Shown here in pieces: positions 27,272 through 35,246 of a DNA stretch of 64,000 bases. This DNA comes from Pedobacter terrae (GTDB lineage Bacteria; Bacteroidota; Bacteroidia; Sphingobacteriales; Sphingobacteriaceae). The stretch covers positions 1-64,000 of the forward strand of contig NZ_FNCH01000023.1 in NCBI RefSeq assembly GCF_900100705.1, in the 5' to 3' direction. Made by a program: the position numbers and the translations under genes. The notes beneath the pieces were generated by a model, which was given only the letters and a program-made list of their open reading frames with translations, ran no database searches and was not told where the DNA came from. Position 1 is the first letter of the stretch, and each line of letters starts with the position of its first letter.

Positions 27272-28117
27272 ATGCCTAACAGACGGTTTTTTCTGAAAAA
27301 TAGTTTGGCAGCTGCTGTTGCGGCCAGTATTTCGCCGGTTTTATCCTCATTTGCAGATGAACAGCATCCTGTTTCTGCTCGTTCTGCTGAGGTCCTCAAA
27401 CTACGTTTTGCCATTGCATCTGATGGTCATTACGGTCAGCCCGGAACAGATTATAAACGCCACCACGACAATATTGTTAAGTGGCTGAATGAGTGTCATG
27501 ATAAAAGCCCGTTAAACTTTGTTATCATCAATGGCGATCTGGTACATGATCGTCCTGATTTGTTGCCAGAAGTGAAGCAGAATTATTACGATAAACTCAA
27601 AGTTCCTTTTTATGCCATCCCAGGTAACCATGATCATGCCGACACCAGGATATGGCAATCGGTTTTTGGTTATGGGGATAACTTCTCTTTCGAAAAGAAT
27701 GGAGTGGGTTTTGTTTTAGCCAATACTTCTGATACCAAAGGAACTTATTTATGCCCTGATAACGATTTCCTAAAACAAGAATTAGATAAGTTCAAAAGTC
27801 TTAAAACTGTTTTCGTGGTGCTGCACATTCCGCCCCATTTTTGGGTGCCAGAAAGCCCTTTTGTAGAATGTACAGATACGATTAAGCTGCTACATAGCTA
27901 TCCAAATGTAAAAGCGGTATTCCATGGGCACGACCATAGTCTTGATTCGGTTTTTTATACCGATAAACTGCCTCATTTTTTCGACGCACATATAGGTGGA
28001 AACTGGGGTACCGCTTATAAAGGTTACCGGATAGTAGAGGTTGATGAAAATGATAAGATCCAAACTTACCAGGTAAATGCAAGCGGATCGCCATTATTAA
28101 ATGAAACCAAATTTTAA
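27272..28117 (+). CDS. Tat-exported metallophosphoesterase (calcineurin-like)
   Basis: A 281-residue phosphoesterase. The N-terminus NRRFFLKN followed by an alanine-rich stretch is a twin-arginine signal, so the folded enzyme is exported. The metal-binding motifs are in order: DGH (51-53), NGDLVHD, GNHDH and HGHDH near the end. Together they form the di-metal calcineurin-like site that hydrolyses phosphomonoesters or diesters. It is the first of three same-strand genes with 16 and 23 bp spacers (outer-membrane protein, then YncE/phosphoesterase), which suggests a phosphoester-scavenging unit. The exact substrate is unknown. Confidence 0.88.
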   Translation: MPNRRFFLKNSLAAAVAASISPVLSSFADEQHPVSARSAEVLKLRFAIASDGHYGQPGTDYKRHHDNIVKWLNECHDKSPLNFVIINGDLVHDRPDLLPEVKQNYYDKLKVPFYAIPGNHDHADTRIWQSVFGYGDNFSFEKNGVGFVLANTSDTKGTYLCPDNDFLKQELDKFKSLKTVFVVLHIPPHFWVPESPFVECTDTIKLLHSYPNVKAVFHGHDHSLDSVFYTDKLPHFFDAHIGGNWGTAYKGYRIVEVDENDKIQTYQVNASGSPLLNETKF

Positions 28118-28133
28118 CAAATAAACAATAGTG

Positions 28134-28973
28134 ATGAAAAAGATATTTTTGATGCTTGTTTTTGCCGGTGTCGTTTTAAATTGTGCTGCACAAAAAATAA
28201 GCGAAACCAAGCCAGAAATTAAAACAGGAACTGATGCTGCACAGCCCTTTCTGTTTTCGTTGAATACCTTAACCGCAGAAAACCCCCGTTGGAATATCCA
28301 TTATTCCGGAAGTTATGGCGAAAGGACAAATGGACAATTCGGTTATGATGGCTTAGGGCAGCAGTTTGGTGTTAAAGGGTATTTAGGAAGCAGGTTCACC
28401 TTGTATGCAACAGCAGCAATCGGTTTTGCCAATTCAGGAGGCGTAACCTCTGCGCAACAGGCTGAAGTAATCAGAGATTTGGTAGGTGGCAAAGGCATGT
28501 CCGGTTTCAGGTTAGGTGCAGGCTTAGGTTTAAGTAGAGATTGGTCGAGTATTGGTGCTGCGATCAGCCGGATTACGGCTTCATTTGATCAGACAAACTG
28601 GAGAATGGCGGGTAATCTTCGTTTTGAAAAAGCTTTTGATAAAACCAGAGATAAACTTGATTTTATTAGCAGTTTTGGATATCAACACCGCGTTTCTAAC
28701 GTTTTGTATATAGGTTTTGAAGCCTTAGGACAAGATTTAGAAGGGTTTTGGGAAAAAGACGAGGCAGAAGGTGGCGCAAAGTTGATGCTTGGGCCATCAA
28801 TCAACCTGGAACCAAGCCATTCGAAACTCTCTTTTTCTATTTCCGGAGGACCTGTTTTTTATGCAACCCGTAGTAATGTGATTCCATCAGAGGCCATTAG
28901 GGAAATTGGTTCTGTCGCCTCTGGCAATGGGTATACCATCAGGGCACTCGTTAATTTTAATCTCCACCGCTAA
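28134..28973 (+). CDS. Predicted outer-membrane beta-barrel protein
   Basis: A 279-residue exported protein with signal MKKIFLMLVFAGVVLNCAAQ. The ATG at 28134 is preferred to the in-frame GTG one codon before it. The mature part is rich in alternating hydrophobic strands, glycine and aromatic residues (WNIHYSGSYGER, RFTLYATAAIGFAN, YTIRALVNFNLHR), consistent with a small outer-membrane barrel. It ends HR rather than in an aromatic residue. It lies between two phosphoesterase genes in the same operon, and may be a channel or a structural partner for them (inference from position). No named family was recognised. Confidence 0.75.
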   Translation: MKKIFLMLVFAGVVLNCAAQKISETKPEIKTGTDAAQPFLFSLNTLTAENPRWNIHYSGSYGERTNGQFGYDGLGQQFGVKGYLGSRFTLYATAAIGFANSGGVTSAQQAEVIRDLVGGKGMSGFRLGAGLGLSRDWSSIGAAISRITASFDQTNWRMAGNLRFEKAFDKTRDKLDFISSFGYQHRVSNVLYIGFEALGQDLEGFWEKDEAEGGAKLMLGPSINLEPSHSKLSFSISGGPVFYATRSNVIPSEAIREIGSVASGNGYTIRALVNFNLHR

Positions 28974-28996
28974 TATTGCAAATTCAGTTTAAGAAA

Positions 28997-31438
28997 ATGA
29001 AAAAAATATACTTTTTAATATTGTTATGTTTCCTTTTCATAAAGAAAGGATTTACACAGGCGCCTGGCAAAAACGAAGCTACGCAACAGATTTTATTGCC
29101 TAATGGATGGAAACTAAGTCCGGCAGGCCACTCCTTACAATTGGGCGATCTGCCTTTAAACATGCAGTTAAGCCCTTCGGGTAAGTACCTGGCGATAACC
29201 AATAACGGACAAAGTACGCAGTCGCTACAATTGATTGATGCCAAAAGCGAAAAGACTGTTGATGAAAAAGTTTTGACTAAATCGTGGTATGGCATTGCCT
29301 TTAGTAAAGACGAAAAACACCTTTACGCCTCAGGCGGTAACGACAACTGGATTTTAGATTTTAATATCCAGAACGGTAAACTCGCCAAAAGTGACACCAT
29401 TAAACTTGGTCCGGTTTGGCCAAAAGGGAAAATAAGTCCGGCAGGAATTGTAGTCAATAAAAATAACAGCAAATTATATACGGTAACTAAAGAAGACAGC
29501 AGTTTGTATATTATTAATCTTCTTGAAAAACAGATTCTTAAAAAAATACAGCTTCCGGCAATTGCCTATAGCTGTGTTTTGTCTGGAGATGAAAGCAAAC
29601 TGTATGTTTCACTCTGGGGCAGTAAATCTATCGCTGTTGTTGATCTGGCATCAGAAACCCTTTCGCAGCGTATTGCTGTTGGCGATCACCCAAATGAGCT
29701 GTTACTTAATAAAAAGGGGAATACTTTGTTTGTGGCCAATGCGAATGATAATACTGTTTCGGTAATTAACACCCTAAACAATAAGGTAATCGAAACCATT
29801 GCCACCACGCTTTATGCTACACAATTAACAGGTTCTACCACCAATGGCCTGGCTTTAAGTACCAATGAGAAAACGTTGTACATTGCCAATGCTGACAATA
29901 ATTGTTTAGCGGTCTTTGATGTAAGTAAACCAGGGGTAAGCCAGAGTCAGGGTTTTATTCCGGTAGGCTGGTACCCAACTAGTGTTAAGGTATTGGGTAA
30001 TAAAATTTTAGTTACCAATGGCAAAGGCAATACCTCTATGGCCAATCCCAAGGGACCACAACCCATATCTAAGGTAGATAACAGTGGTTACCAGATGGGC
30101 AGTACCGCCAATAGCCGGCTTCAATATATAGCAGGATTGTTTAAAGGAACTTTATCTTTTATAGATGCACCAAAACCTGAACAATTAAAAATATACACCA
30201 AACAGGTTTATGCCAATACGCCATTTACAGCTAAGCGGACCCTTACTGCAGATGGTGAAGCCGGAAATCCAATTCCGCGAAAACAGGGAGAACAATCGCC
30301 TATCAAACATGTTTTTTATATCATCAAAGAAAACAGAACGTACGATCAGGTACTTGGTGACCTATCAAAAGGTAACGGCGATTCTACCTTAACGCTATTC
30401 GGAAGAAAAATTACGCCTAACCAGCATGCCTTTGCAGAAAACTATGTGTTGCTTGATAATTTTTATGTGGATGCCGAGGTAAGTGCTGATGGGCATAACT
30501 GGAGTATGGCGGCTTACGCCACCGATGTGGTGGAAAAAACCTGGCCTACCAGCTATGGTGCACGCGGTGGAAGCACTAATTTCGAAGGTGGCCGTCCTGT
30601 TACTTACCCAAAAGGTGGTTTTATCTGGGATTACTGTCAGCGGGCAGGCGTAAGCTACCGCAGTTATGGCGAGTTTGGCGATTATGGCAAAGCGAATATT
30701 AAATCGCTGCAGGGCCATATGTGCGCCGCATCACCAGGTTTTGACATGGATATTAAAGATCAGGTGCGGGTAGATGCCTGGCAGCACGATTTCGATTCTT
30801 TACTGGTGGCTGGGGCGGTGCCTCAGTTTAGCACTTTACGCATTTCAAACGATCATACCAGCGGACAAAAGAAAGGTAAATATTCGCCACAGGCTGCGGT
30901 TGCAGATAACGACCTGGCTGTTGGCCGCATTCTGGAGCATTTATCGCACAGCAAAATCTGGAAGGAATCTGTTGTTTTTATTCTGGAAGATGATGCACAG
31001 AACGGCCCCGATCATGTTGATGCGCACCGTTCGCCGGCATACGTGGTTGGCCCCTATGTTAAGCGGAATACGCCTGTTCATACGATGTATTCTACTTCTG
31101 GGTTTTTAAGAACAATGGAACTTATATTGGGTTTGCCACCAATGAGTCAGTATGATGCTGCTGCCATGCCACTATACGAATGTTTTACCGCTAAACCAGA
31201 TTTTACACCCTACAATGTAATTCAGCCGCTTATTGACTTAGATACCAGAAATGTGGCCGTTAACGAAAGCAGTAAACGCTCTGAACTTTTTAATTTTGCC
31301 AAAGAAGATTCTGCACCCGATTTAGATTTAAATGAAGTGATCTGGAAATCGGTTAAAGGTGAACAATCAGTAATGCCGGCACCCAAACGAAGCGCTTTTG
31401 TGATCCTTGAAAAAAAGAAAAAAGATGATGATGATTAG
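28997..31438 (+). CDS. YncE-type beta-propeller fused to a phosphoesterase domain
   Basis: An 813-residue secreted protein from ATG 28997 (signal MKKIYFLILLCFLFIKKGFT); a TTG at 28976 is an unlikely start. Residues about 30-370 form a seven-blade YVTN/YncE-type propeller with repeats such as LFVANANDNTVSVINTLNN. The C-terminal half (from about 430) is a phosphoesterase of the PF04185 / alkaline-phosphatase superfamily: HVFYIIKENRTYDQVLG, then VSADGHNWSMAAYATD, NDHTSG and ILEDDAQNGPDHVDAHRS supply the metal ligands. It is the last gene of the unit and ends at a terminator. The acidic tail KKKKDDDD is unusual. Confidence 0.9.
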   Translation: MKKIYFLILLCFLFIKKGFTQAPGKNEATQQILLPNGWKLSPAGHSLQLGDLPLNMQLSPSGKYLAITNNGQSTQSLQLIDAKSEKTVDEKVLTKSWYGIAFSKDEKHLYASGGNDNWILDFNIQNGKLAKSDTIKLGPVWPKGKISPAGIVVNKNNSKLYTVTKEDSSLYIINLLEKQILKKIQLPAIAYSCVLSGDESKLYVSLWGSKSIAVVDLASETLSQRIAVGDHPNELLLNKKGNTLFVANANDNTVSVINTLNNKVIETIATTLYATQLTGSTTNGLALSTNEKTLYIANADNNCLAVFDVSKPGVSQSQGFIPVGWYPTSVKVLGNKILVTNGKGNTSMANPKGPQPISKVDNSGYQMGSTANSRLQYIAGLFKGTLSFIDAPKPEQLKIYTKQVYANTPFTAKRTLTADGEAGNPIPRKQGEQSPIKHVFYIIKENRTYDQVLGDLSKGNGDSTLTLFGRKITPNQHAFAENYVLLDNFYVDAEVSADGHNWSMAAYATDVVEKTWPTSYGARGGSTNFEGGRPVTYPKGGFIWDYCQRAGVSYRSYGEFGDYGKANIKSLQGHMCAASPGFDMDIKDQVRVDAWQHDFDSLLVAGAVPQFSTLRISNDHTSGQKKGKYSPQAAVADNDLAVGRILEHLSHSKIWKESVVFILEDDAQNGPDHVDAHRSPAYVVGPYVKRNTPVHTMYSTSGFLRTMELILGLPPMSQYDAAAMPLYECFTAKPDFTPYNVIQPLIDLDTRNVAVNESSKRSELFNFAKEDSAPDLDLNEVIWKSVKGEQSVMPAPKRSAFVILEKKKKDDDD

Positions 31439-31466
31439 AACTTTAGTGATGATCTGATTTTTAAAC

Positions 31467-31505
31467 AAAAGGGCAATTTTCGATTAAGAAAGTTGCCCTT
31501 TTATT
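31467..31505 (+). terminator. Terminator of the phosphoesterase operon
   Basis: AAAAGGGCAA (31467-31476) pairs with TTGCCCTTTT (31493-31502), with the T run forming part of the stem and continuing into TTATTTAT. Confidence 0.8.
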
Positions 31506-31513
31506 TATGTGCC

Positions 31514-31541
31514 ATGGTCTGTGTCTTCACAGACCATTTTA
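31514..31541. terminator. Second hairpin, same type as the lysE terminator
   Basis: ATGGTCTGTG and CACAGACCAT form a perfect 10-bp stem with loop TCTT, followed by TTTTATTT. It lies between the convergent phosphoesterase operon and msrA, and repeats the GGTCTGT/ACAGACC stem at 24827-24846. Confidence 0.7.
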
Positions 31542-31574
31542 TTTAAAAATGAAAACGTGCTTTAATATTGGTTA

Positions 31575-32066
31575 TTAATTCAACTTCCAATCGGGTCTTT
31601 CAAAATGGCAGGTATAACCGTAAGGGTTTTTCTGTAAATAATCCTGGTGTTCTTCTTCTGCATTCCAGAAATCTGTTTCGGGTACCACTTCGGTTACAAT
31701 TTTGCCCGGCCATTTGCCAGATGCATCCAACTCGGCAATTAATGCTTCAGCGGTTTCTTTCTGTTCGTCGCTATTATAAAATATGGCTGATCGGTAGGAT
31801 GTACCTACATCATTTCCCTGTCTGTTGCGTGTGCTCGGATCGTGGATCTGAAAGAAATATTCCAATAGTTTACGGTAGGTTAAAACAGTTGGATCAAAGG
31901 TAATTTCAATGGCTTCGGCATGGGTACCATGGTTCCGGTAAGTGGCATTTGGAACGTCGCCACCGGTGTATCCTACAACTGTAGAAATTACACCTGGGTA
32001 ATGACGGATCAGTTCTTCTACTCCCCAAAAGCAACCGCCAGCAAGAATGGCTTTTTCAGTATTCAT
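31575..32066 (-). CDS. msrA: Peptide-methionine (S)-S-oxide reductase MsrA
   Basis: MsrA reduces methionine-S-sulfoxide in proteins and repairs oxidative damage. The catalytic motif GGCFWGVEE has the active Cys12, followed by the family landmarks VVGYTGG, YRNHGTHAEAIEITFDP, FFQIHDPSTRNRQGNDVGTS and EEHQDYLQKNPYGY. At 163 residues it is a compact single-domain MsrA without a fused MsrB and without the far C-terminal recycling cysteines of longer forms. It lacks a signal peptide and is probably cytoplasmic. It stands alone; the upstream 728-bp gap is filled with repeats. Confidence 0.96.
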   Translation of the reverse strand: MNTEKAILAGGCFWGVEELIRHYPGVISTVVGYTGGDVPNATYRNHGTHAEAIEITFDPTVLTYRKLLEYFFQIHDPSTRNRQGNDVGTSYRSAIFYNSDEQKETAEALIAELDASGKWPGKIVTEVVPETDFWNAEEEHQDYLQKNPYGYTCHFERPDWKLN

Positions 32067-32174
32067 ATATCTTTCCTCTTTTTAATGATATAAAGATACG
32101 GCGAAGATGTGTAAAAGGAAAGTAAAGAAGGTGATGGGCCTTCTACAGAATTCGTCGTTGAAAGAAAGGGTTTA

Positions 32175-32206
32175 TTCGGTCGGTGAGACACCAACCGATA
32201 GGATAA
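32175..32206. repeat. 32-bp hairpin repeat, copy 1
   Basis: TCGGTCGGTG and CACCAACCGA form an imperfect stem around a three-base loop and are followed by TAGGATAA. The second copy at 32737-32768 differs at one position (31 of 32 identical). Confidence 0.75.
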
Positions 32207-32230
32207 TAGAAATAAATCTCCCAGAGGTAT

Positions 32231-32344
32231 CGTCATTGCGAGAAGGCTTTTTCAGCCGCCGAAGCCTGCCTGCCGCAGGCAGCCAATCTTACAACTATCG
32301 CTAGTAGCGAGCGCTTTAAGATTGCTTCGTGCCTCGCAATGACG
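32231..32344. repeat. Palindromic intergenic element, family B, copy 1
   Basis: The ends CGTCATTGCGAG and CTCGCAATGACG are perfect inverted repeats. Inside, GCCAATCTT and AAGATTGCTTCG are also inverted. A related copy is at 40184-40280. No ORF. MITE-like. Confidence 0.8.
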
Positions 32345-32449
32345 ATTTTTCTATTGGGCTGTCAATGGTAGCGTAGTCTAAGGATCTTTTACTACATAAT
32401 TACATGTTCATATATCCCTAACCTTATTAACAGACAAATTTAGGTAGCT

Positions 32450-32700
32450 GCAAGCTTATTTGGAGCGCGAGGCCTGTACATAACAAAAGTTTCTTCCCGT
32501 CTTCCGCTTTTACGCTTCGCTCCTCGTACCTCGTTGCTGCAGGGTAATCGCTTCAGCCAGGGCTAAGTGGCCACAGCAGTCTTTCATTTTTGAGGTTGCA
32601 GGGTGCAAAACCTTTGTTCCTAAACCCGATTGCAATGTAAAGCCCGGAGCGCAGCGAGGACTTGGAATGCAAAGCGGGACAGCATGCCGCCAAGAACCAC
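32450..32700. repeat. Decayed dispersed repeat, family D
   Basis: It contains TTACGCTTCGCTCC and, at 32619-32659, TAAACCCGATTG followed by TAAAGCCCGGAGCG. The latter matches in inverted orientation a segment at 56332-56368. The 728-bp gap 32067-32794 holds this, family B and two 32-bp hairpins, and no credible gene. Confidence 0.6.
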
Positions 32701-32736
32701 ATGCTCTTCATTTCCTGATTTTAACAAATGTGCTAT

Positions 32737-32768
32737 TTCGGTCGGTGAGGCACCAACCGATAGGATAA
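32737..32768. repeat. 32-bp hairpin repeat, copy 2
   Basis: Same orientation as the copy at 32175-32206, about 560 bp away. It ends 26 bp from the stop of the gene at 32795. Confidence 0.75.
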
Positions 32769-32794
32769 ATTTATTGCTGTATTGTTGTTTGATG

Positions 32795-33670
32795 CTAACC
32801 GCTAAATGTGAAAGCCATAAAACTCACATTGTTTTTGCGCGAAGAGCTAACGGCAATCCCCTTATCGGCTTTATCGGTAAAGGTGAAACCCTCCAGTTCA
32901 TCTGATTTATCGGTATCGACTACATCTAAAACAACTTCTTGTCCTTTGGTTAACGATTTCTCCAGATCAATAAAGGTGAATCTCCATTTACGTCCTTCAA
33001 TCTGATTTTGGATTAAAACGAGTATTCCTTTATTTGCAATAAAATGTAAATTTTGTACCCATGGCGAACAAGTGAATTTTTTGAAAAGCACACCCTTTTC
33101 ACTGGTTTTGTTGGCTCTCGATAAGGCTTCGGGATTGTACAAACGCACTTCGTTAGCTTTATTACCATAATCGGCTGTGGCCACGTACCAATGCCCTTTG
33201 TAATTTACATATTCTGGTCGTGTGCCCTGAATGCAGGCATCATCCTCAATAGTTTTAAGCAGGTTTCCATCTAATTTTCTGCTTTTTAAAAAGCCTGACC
33301 AATTGATGCAGTTAATTTCTGCTTTCCAAAGTGTGCCTGCTGCATTTTGTTTAACCGAGTTGCCCACAAATGTTGGTAAGCCCTTTTGGTAGGCAATACC
33401 CGTAGGATGTTTAATGATATTTTTGCCTTTAATGGTAAACTGGTATTCCTTATGCTCGTAAATAAGCGAGTCTTTCTGAAGTTTATATTCGCGCATTACA
33501 CCAACTTCTCTATCGCCATAAAGGAAATATTTTCTATTCTGCTTTGAAATTCCCTGGCAGGCACCTAAGGAATCAATAGTAATTGTTTTTGTGATTTTTC
33601 CATCTGTTTTGCTGTATCGGGCTACAAAAAACATTACGATCAGCACTAAAATTGGATTTAATACTTTCAT
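32795..33670 (-). CDS. Secreted protein of unknown function, possible beta-propeller
   Basis: A 291-residue protein starting MKVLNPILVLIVMFFVARYS, an uncleaved or weakly cleaved signal. The rest is beta-rich with repeated 'x-Y/F-x-hydrophobic' strands and phrases such as GISKQNRKYFLYGD, HWYVATADYGNKANEVRLYN and DELEGFTFTDKADKGIAVSS. These resemble blades of SdiA-regulated or esterase-like propellers, but no family can be named with confidence. It lies four bases behind the DUF218 gene on the same strand, so the two probably form an operon. No catalytic motif was recognised. Confidence 0.7.
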   Translation of the reverse strand: MKVLNPILVLIVMFFVARYSKTDGKITKTITIDSLGACQGISKQNRKYFLYGDREVGVMREYKLQKDSLIYEHKEYQFTIKGKNIIKHPTGIAYQKGLPTFVGNSVKQNAAGTLWKAEINCINWSGFLKSRKLDGNLLKTIEDDACIQGTRPEYVNYKGHWYVATADYGNKANEVRLYNPEALSRANKTSEKGVLFKKFTCSPWVQNLHFIANKGILVLIQNQIEGRKWRFTFIDLEKSLTKGQEVVLDVVDTDKSDELEGFTFTDKADKGIAVSSSRKNNVSFMAFTFSG

Positions 33671-33674
33671 AAAC

Positions 33675-34922
33675 TTAAGGATCTAAAGGTTCATCAAAAT
33701 CGATTTGTAAGGAAGCGGTATTTAAGTAAAATTCTGATTCGGTATCACTTAAACGTTTTCCATTTTTATAAGGATAGTAGCCGAGTTCCTTTTTACAGCG
33801 TTCGGGCAGGATATCGGTAATGTAGTAACTTTGCGATTTTACGGTACAAACCATTCCAGCTTTATTTATCGGCATACCGTACCTGAACATCAGTCTGGCA
33901 CAATTACGCAGGTTGGTGGTGGTGTGACGAGCGTGCGGCTCCATAATAATGGCATTTTCTGGTATCTGGAGTACTTCCGTTAAAAATTTCTTCATTTCGT
34001 AAGCTTCACTGAATTTAGTTTTGTAGGGATGTACCCGTCCGCCAGAAACTACGATGAATGGTGCCATGCCTTTTTGGTATTGCAAAGCTGCTAAACGGCA
34101 GCGAATCATTCCGCCCGCACTTAAGGCTACTTCTTTTTCTTCCGGACCAGCGCCTGGAACCAGGATTACGCTGTAAGGATATTTCTTCCAATCTGTTTTT
34201 TTGATCTGGTTAACGGCAGCCAGGTTTACGCCTTTAACCATTGGTTCGTAATCGGCGGCATCATTGCGTTCGTTTAATTCTAATGCCTGAAGCGCAAATT
34301 GCATAGCGGGTTCAAAAAACAGTTTATTATTGACCTGTAGGGCTAGCCAGGCATTGGCAGTGGTTAGCTCTGCATATTCTTTATCCCTTAAACTAAAGCT
34401 GATTGAATCTATTTTAGGATAATTGGGTTTGTTCCCCTCCACATATACCCCAATGGTGTAATTGATGGCATTGGCATCCTGCTCCCAGGCTTTGATTAAG
34501 ACGTTTTTATGCGATCCATTACTGTATAGGGCATAGCAGCCAGATGGAATTAAGTGATTCGTCACCAATTTGCCCAGTTCATTATTTTCAGCGTAAATAG
34601 TTGCCAACCGGTTACTGATCTGTTCAATTTCTGCAGTAGAAAATTTTAACGCCTTAGCATAACAAGGGATTTCGGCCTTGCAATTTTTTAAGGCCTCATT
34701 TACCTGCACTGTTTTCGATTTTAGTATATATTGTAATGCGGTATCAGCCGCAAGCATTTTTCGCAGTTCGGGCAGTTGCTGAAATAAGGTTAGCAGGTAA
34801 TAATTTTTGTATTGTACTTCGTTTCTGGTTTTAATTAACGGATAAGATTGACGAGGTAGATCCTGTGCAGATATGCCTTTACAAAAAAGGCAGAGCAAAA
34901 GGAAAGGATAGAGGGATTTCAT
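33675..34922 (-). CDS. Exported DUF218 (YdcF/ElyC/SanA-type) protein
   Basis: A 415-residue protein with signal MKSLYPFLLLCLFCKGISA. The N-terminal 230 residues are helical and of unknown type. Residues about 250-390 carry the DUF218 fold: YSVILVPGAGPEEKE, RCRLAALQYQKGMAPFIVVS, GGRVHPYKTKFSEAYEMKKF and EPHARHTTTNLRNC. DUF218 proteins such as SanA and ElyC are linked to envelope polysaccharide and peptidoglycan homeostasis, but the reaction is not settled. It is the first gene of a two-gene unit with the propeller-like gene at 32795. It is long for the family because of the N-terminal extension. Confidence 0.82.
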   Translation of the reverse strand: MKSLYPFLLLCLFCKGISAQDLPRQSYPLIKTRNEVQYKNYYLLTLFQQLPELRKMLAADTALQYILKSKTVQVNEALKNCKAEIPCYAKALKFSTAEIEQISNRLATIYAENNELGKLVTNHLIPSGCYALYSNGSHKNVLIKAWEQDANAINYTIGVYVEGNKPNYPKIDSISFSLRDKEYAELTTANAWLALQVNNKLFFEPAMQFALQALELNERNDAADYEPMVKGVNLAAVNQIKKTDWKKYPYSVILVPGAGPEEKEVALSAGGMIRCRLAALQYQKGMAPFIVVSGGRVHPYKTKFSEAYEMKKFLTEVLQIPENAIIMEPHARHTTTNLRNCARLMFRYGMPINKAGMVCTVKSQSYYITDILPERCKKELGYYPYKNGKRLSDTESEFYLNTASLQIDFDEPLDP

Positions 34923-34939
34923 CGAAAAAGTTTTGGAAG

Positions 34940-34947
34940 CAAAATTA
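34940..34947 (-). promoter_or_regulatory. -7 box of the DUF218 operon
   Basis: On the minus strand TAATTTTG (TAnnTTTG) ends 17 bp before the ATG at 34922. The -33 element is unclear. Confidence 0.45.
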
Positions 34948-35107
34948 AAGGCCTGCCATTAATGAAACATTAAGAAGTTGTTACATTTTGAATTTATTAA
35001 ATCGATTTAGTTATTGACTGCATCTTCTTAATATTAATTTAAAGTGCCTGCTGAAAATCGGTATATAGAGTTAACATACGGGATACATAGTGTTAAAGAT
35101 ACACTTA

Positions 35108-35115
35108 TACTTTTG
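35108..35115 (+). promoter_or_regulatory. -7 box of the susCD operon
   Basis: TACTTTTG fits TAnnTTTG. It would give a 5' leader of about 125 bases before the susC-like ATG, long enough for regulation in the leader. No -33 TTTG and no clear operator were found in the 324-bp gap. Confidence 0.5.
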
Positions 35116-35246
35116 CCGCTGTAGAACGCTCCGCAAATTAACCTGTTAACGATAAAAGGATAAGCCTATGTAAATGTGAAATCTACGCTTCTACTTAAAA
35201 ACACAAAACCCAATTATATTTCAAAACCATTACTAAGAACAAAAAG

